64,000 nt of DNA from Synechococcus sp. BIOS-E4-1 (lineage in GTDB: Bacteria; Cyanobacteriota; Cyanobacteriia; PCC-6307; Cyanobiaceae). Below, one piece after another: positions 61,055-64,000 of the stretch (position 1 is the first letter of the stretch; every line of letters begins with the position of its first letter). The position numbers were made by a program, and so were the translations under genes. Where the stretch lies: assembly GCF_014279995.1 (NCBI RefSeq), contig NZ_CP047935.1:469243-533242 (forward strand), read 5' to 3'. The notes beneath the pieces are model-generated. The model had not been told where the DNA came from. It saw only the letters and a list, made by a program, of their open reading frames with translations, and made no database searches.

Positions 61055-61126
61055 TGGGCCGTCGCCAAGCGGTAAGGCAGCGGGTTTTGGTCTCGCCATT
61101 CCTAGGTTCGAATCCTAGCGGCCCAG
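61055..61126 (+). tRNA. tRNA-Gln (anticodon TTG)
   Basis: A 72-base cloverleaf. The acceptor stem TGGGCCG pairs with CGGCCCA (61119-61125) and the discriminator is G. The anticodon stem GCGGG/CTCGC holds loop TTTTGGT, giving TTG. The T arm contains GGTTCGAATCC. A run of eight T (61127-61134) follows at once. CCA is not encoded. Confidence 0.95.
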
Positions 61127-61142
61127 TTTTTTTTGAACTTCG

Positions 61143-61907
61143 GTGCTTTCCCCCAGTCTGCTGGTCTTTGATTTTGACGGCGTGATTGTGGATGGGATGA
61201 ATGAGTACTGGTGGAGTGCTCGTCGTGCCTGCCTGCGTCTGCATCCTGCTGTCGATCTTCCTGAGTCCACACCTCCAGAGTTCAGGCAGCTCAGGCCTTG
61301 GATTCATCACGGTTGGGAGATGGTGCTGATCGCGGCATTGATCTCTGAGCAATGCGGCCCTCTCGAGCAGCTCGGGGTCCACGAGTTTGTGCATGATTAC
61401 GCGGCGCATTGCACAGCTGCACTGAAACGTTTCAGCTGGACGCCTGCCTTGCTGCAGCAAGCACTGGAGGCGGTGCGGGCCGATGCGGTGCGGACCGATC
61501 GTGATGCCTGGCTGGCTCTGCATCAGCCCTATCCGGGCGTGCCTGAACGTTTGAATGCTTTTTCGGAAGAGAACATGGCCTGGGCTGTGCTGACCACAAA
61601 GGCACGTGATTTCACGGCCGAGCTGCTCGCCTCGATGGGGCTCAAACCTGAACGGCTGGATGGCCATGAGTCGGGATCGAAGCCTGAGGTGCTGCGCCGC
61701 CTCGCCTGCGACTGGACCTTGAGCGGTTTTGTTGAGGACCGTCGCCCCACTCTGGAAACCGTTCGTGCCACCCCAGGTCTTGAATCCCTGCCCTGCTGGC
61801 TGGTCAGCTGGGGATACCTGAGACCTACTGATTTCACTGATCCCTCCGGTGCCATTCGCCTGCTGCGACCAGAGCAGTTCGCAGCCCCCTTGGCGGACTG
61901 GCCCTGA
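61143..61907 (+). CDS. HAD superfamily hydrolase
   Basis: A 254-residue phosphatase-like protein. HAD motif I is FDFDGVIVDGM with the nucleophile Asp, motif II VLTTKARDF, a Lys in GSKPEVLRRL and motif IV FVEDRRPTLE. The cap between motifs I and II is about 120 residues. The GTG start at 61143 comes just 16 bases after the tRNA-Gln. Substrate unknown. Confidence 0.85.
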   Translation: MLSPSLLVFDFDGVIVDGMNEYWWSARRACLRLHPAVDLPESTPPEFRQLRPWIHHGWEMVLIAALISEQCGPLEQLGVHEFVHDYAAHCTAALKRFSWTPALLQQALEAVRADAVRTDRDAWLALHQPYPGVPERLNAFSEENMAWAVLTTKARDFTAELLASMGLKPERLDGHESGSKPEVLRRLACDWTLSGFVEDRRPTLETVRATPGLESLPCWLVSWGYLRPTDFTDPSGAIRLLRPEQFAAPLADWP

Positions 61908-61915
61908 TTCGATAA

Positions 61916-61929
61916 CGTACATCTGTACT
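61916..61929 (+). promoter_or_regulatory. LexA-box-like palindrome upstream of recA
   Basis: CGTACATCTGTACT contains GTAC-ATCT-GTAC. The cyanobacterial LexA-binding consensus RGTAC-NNN-DGTWCB is matched at all but the first base. It lies 132 bases before the recA start and just after the HAD gene. Confidence 0.6.
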
Positions 61930-62060
61930 ACGTGAGACGGATGGCCTGGATCGGGGCACTGGATGATCTGTCCGGTCTCTGAATCCCACCGAGGCGTCGG
62001 TTCATCCGCCGTCCCGATCAGCTGCCTGCGGCGTTCTTCTGCTCTTTAACTGTTTCAGCC

Positions 62061-63203
62061 ATGCCAGCCGATGTGAAAGCCTCCCAGTCCCCCGGTGGAG
62101 ATGTCCGCCCAGGTGAGCGCGATAAAGCGCTCAATCTCGTGCTCGGTCAGATCGAGCGCAACTTCGGCAAGGGATCGATCATGCGTCTTGGAGACGCATC
62201 CCGAATGAGGGTGGAAACAATCTCCACCGGAGCCCTCACTCTTGATCTCGCTTTGGGTGGTGGATATCCCAAGGGACGTGTCGTTGAGGTCTATGGGCCC
62301 GAAAGTTCTGGTAAGACCACGTTGACCTTGCATGCCATTGCCGAGGTTCAGCGCAATGGAGGCGTCGCAGCCTTTGTGGATGCCGAGCATGCTCTCGACC
62401 CGGTTTATGCCGCGTCACTGGGAGTGGATGTGGAAAATCTGCTGGTATCGCAGCCGGATACAGGCGAGATGGCGCTGGAGATTGTGGATCAGCTGGTCCG
62501 TTCCGCGGCTGTCGACATCGTGGTGGTTGATTCCGTCGCCGCTCTCACGCCCCGTGCCGAGATCGAGGGTGAGATGGGAGACCTTGCGGTGGGCAGTCAG
62601 GCCCGCCTGATGAGCCAGGCGATGCGCAAGATCACCGGCAACATCGGCAAGTCCGGTTGCACGGTGATTTTCCTCAATCAGCTGCGTCTCAAGATCGGCG
62701 TCACCTATGGCAATCCAGAAACCACCACCGGTGGTAACGCCCTCAAGTTCTATGCCTCAGTGCGGCTTGATATCCGCCGTATTCAAACGCTGAAGCGCGG
62801 TACCGAGGAGTACGGTATCCGCGCCAAGGTGAAGGTGGCTAAGAACAAGGTGGCTCCCCCTTTCCGCATTGCGGAATTCGACATTCTCTTCGGTCGGGGG
62901 ATCAGCACGCTGGGTTGTCTGCTGGATCTGGCTGAGGAGACGGGTGTGGTCACTCGCAAGGGTGCCTGGTACAGCTATGAGGGCGACAACATCGGTCAGG
63001 GTCGTGACAACACCATTGGTTGGCTGGAACAAAATCCGGAGGCCAAGGATGCCATTGAAGTGTTGGTGCGGCAGAAGCTGACGGAAGGTTCAGAAGTGAC
63101 GTCCAATTCCATGCGTCCTCTCGCGGCTGCGGCACGTTCGGCTGCTGCCAAGCCTCTCGCCAAGTCCGCTGAAGTTGCTGCTCCGTCGAAGGACGCAGCC
63201 TGA
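62061..63203 (+). CDS. recA: Recombinase RecA
   Basis: The 380-residue strand-exchange ATPase of recombination and DNA damage response. Core begins [24 protein letters not shown]. Walker A is GPESSGKTT (79-87); DAEHALDP, Walker [11 protein letters not shown] and the loop L2 region [20 protein letters not shown] follow. The C-terminus is Ala/Lys-rich. An upstream LexA-like box suggests control by LexA. Confidence 0.98.
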   Translation: MPADVKASQSPGGDVRPGERDKALNLVLGQIERNFGKGSIMRLGDASRMRVETISTGALTLDLALGGGYPKGRVVEVYGPESSGKTTLTLHAIAEVQRNGGVAAFVDAEHALDPVYAASLGVDVENLLVSQPDTGEMALEIVDQLVRSAAVDIVVVDSVAALTPRAEIEGEMGDLAVGSQARLMSQAMRKITGNIGKSGCTVIFLNQLRLKIGVTYGNPETTTGGNALKFYASVRLDIRRIQTLKRGTEEYGIRAKVKVAKNKVAPPFRIAEFDILFGRGISTLGCLLDLAEETGVVTRKGAWYSYEGDNIGQGRDNTIGWLEQNPEAKDAIEVLVRQKLTEGSEVTSNSMRPLAAAARSAAAKPLAKSAEVAAPSKDAA

Positions 63204-63560
63204 TCATCCCTGCTGGATCTGTGAGGAGCTGCATTCACTGCGGCTTCTCTGCAGATTGCCTGCGATGCGTTGAAGCTCCTGAATGGCTTCTGCGCCTTCA
63301 AATTTCACCAGTTCGCGCCCATTGCGGGATTCGACCCAGCTGATCCCGAAGTCAGAGACCAGAAAGCGCACCATGTGCTGCTCGCCCAGTTCGGCCATGA
63401 ATGAGGCTCCACTTCCGTCCTGACCGTCATCGCAGACATAGCAGGTTGCGGTGATGCCCTGTTTCCTGAGATTTGCTGCCAGAGCCTGCAGACTCATCAC
63501 CAGATCGTGGACGACCGAGCGGTATTGCTCGGAAAGTCTGAGGAACACGAAGAACACCAT
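63204..63560 (-). CDS. DUF1815 family protein
   Basis: A 118-residue protein of the cyanobacterial DUF1815 family, function unknown. It shows RLSEQYRSVVHDLVMSLQALAANL, YVCDDGQDGSGASFMAELGEQHMVRFLVSDFGISW and LVKFEGAEAIQELQRIA. It ends immediately next to the recA stop, convergent with it. The exact start is uncertain because Met occurs at residues 1 and 22. Confidence 0.75.
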   Translation of the reverse strand: MVFFVFLRLSEQYRSVVHDLVMSLQALAANLRKQGITATCYVCDDGQDGSGASFMAELGEQHMVRFLVSDFGISWVESRNGRELVKFEGAEAIQELQRIAGNLQRSRSECSSSQIQQG

Positions 63561-63624
63561 CCAGGTTCAAATGACCCTAAAGGTTTTCTTCCGAATTCAG
63601 GGCGCCTGGTGTGCTTTCCCGGTT

Positions 63625-63864
63625 TTAAGGGCTGTCGGCCAGTGTCCAGAATCCGGCGGCAGGGCCGATGAAGCGCACCACCACCCAGAACAGCACCAGG
63701 GCTGCGATTCCGATCCAGGCGCCTCGTGTGGTGATCGACACGAATTGCGTGGCCTGGGCGCGAGTCAGCGGTAACCAGGCGATAAACCGCTCAGCATCCT
63801 TGGGGTCTGGTTTGCGCTGGCGAGGTGGCAGTCCCTGACTGGCACGGCGTCGTGCTTCTCCCAT
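63625..63864 (-). CDS. DUF2839 family membrane protein
   Basis: A ~79-residue cyanobacterial protein from ATG 63864 (MGEARRRASQGLPPRQRK). The N-terminal MGEARRRxxxGLPPR block and the C-terminal helix TRGAWIGIAALVLFWVVVRFIGPAAGFWTLAD are typical. One or two membrane helices; function unknown. An ATG four codons earlier is possible. Confidence 0.8.
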   Translation of the reverse strand: MGEARRRASQGLPPRQRKPDPKDAERFIAWLPLTRAQATQFVSITTRGAWIGIAALVLFWVVVRFIGPAAGFWTLADSP

Positions 63865-63904
63865 CCCAGGCCTCACAAGCTGTTGATCAGCCTAGAAGTG
63901 ATTG

Positions 63905-64000
63905 TCAGTCTGGACGAAGTCTCTGCAACGAGTCCCAGGGTTCAAGGGCTCGCAGCACCTGCTCTCCCCAGCTGCGTCCGCGCACCCTGCCGTCGAGGAT
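63905..64000 (-). CDS. 3' end of a probable DinG/XPD-like helicase (truncated by window edge)
   Basis: Only the last 31 codons are in the window: the visible end is ILDGRVRGRSWGEQVLRALE, then PWDSLQRLRPD. The LDGRVRGRSWG pattern resembles the C-terminal helicase block of DinG-like proteins. The rest lies beyond the window, so the family is tentative. Confidence 0.4.
   Translation of the reverse strand: MLDGRVRGRSWGEQVLRALEPWDSLQRLRPD

Overview
The window looks like chromosomal DNA of a marine unicellular picocyanobacterium of the Synechococcus type. It carries psaA/psaB, psaI/psaL, ndhN, the light-dependent period gene ldpA, a Ycf45-type ATPase, ferredoxin-dependent glutamate synthase, an MPBQ/MSBQ methyltransferase for tocopherol and plastoquinone, a CbiG-CobJ cobalamin fusion, and several small cyanobacterial families (DUF1997, DUF1815, DUF2839). 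The strain cannot be named from this sequence alone. I saw no rRNA genes, insertion sequences, prophage or CRISPR arrays.

Layout. 1-4.5 kb: the 3' end of RNase E (with the PNPase-docking C-terminus), rnhB, a DUF1997 gene, pheA, then on the minus strand an MPBQ methyltransferase and a Lon-substrate-domain protein that follow rpsJ. 4.5-9.4 kb: the str cluster rpsL-rpsG-fusA-tuf-rpsJ on the minus strand, with a hairpin between tuf and rpsJ. 9.4-20.8 kb: an IscA-like protein, a phosphodiester-glycosidase-like protein, glutamate synthase, a YciI-like protein, lipA, tRNA-Pro, cbiG-cobJ and a secreted hypothetical protein. 20.8-25.8 kb: a structured psaA leader, psaA-psaB and a terminator.

25.8-34.8 kb is the accessory part: a bicupin protein, a small membrane protein, a class II lanthipeptide synthetase (LanM), one intact lanthipeptide precursor gene, one unannotated precursor-like frame with ATT where the start should be, and an orphan RND pump. 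It sits between psaAB and psaIL. The LanM has the three-cysteine zinc-site signature of the prochlorosin synthetase ProcM, and the precursor has a long NHLP-type leader ending in Gly-Gly and a four-cysteine core. This is the most distinctive biology in the window.

34.8-41.8 kb: psaI-psaL, a HEAT-like protein, a membrane GT2 glycosyltransferase, a divergent pair of cell-wall-related enzymes (NlpC/P60 and a class A beta-lactamase-like protein), tRNA-Ser, alr, an HNH nuclease and prfA. 41.9-57.3 kb: one long minus-strand ribosomal cluster equivalent to merged S10, spc and alpha operons (rplC to rpmE, with secY, adk, rpoA and truA), closed by a strong terminator before prfA. L31 and L36 are both of the type lacking zinc cysteines. 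57.7-64 kb: ndhN, ldpA, the Ycf45-type ATPase, tRNA-Gln, a HAD hydrolase, recA with an upstream LexA-box-like palindrome, DUF1815, DUF2839 and the end of a probable helicase.

Most genes are housekeeping: translation, protein export, photosystem I, nitrogen assimilation and recombination. Several start codons were moved inward from the longest open frame because family alignments begin there. truA and the second lanthipeptide frame have no ATG, GTG or TTG where the protein should begin.
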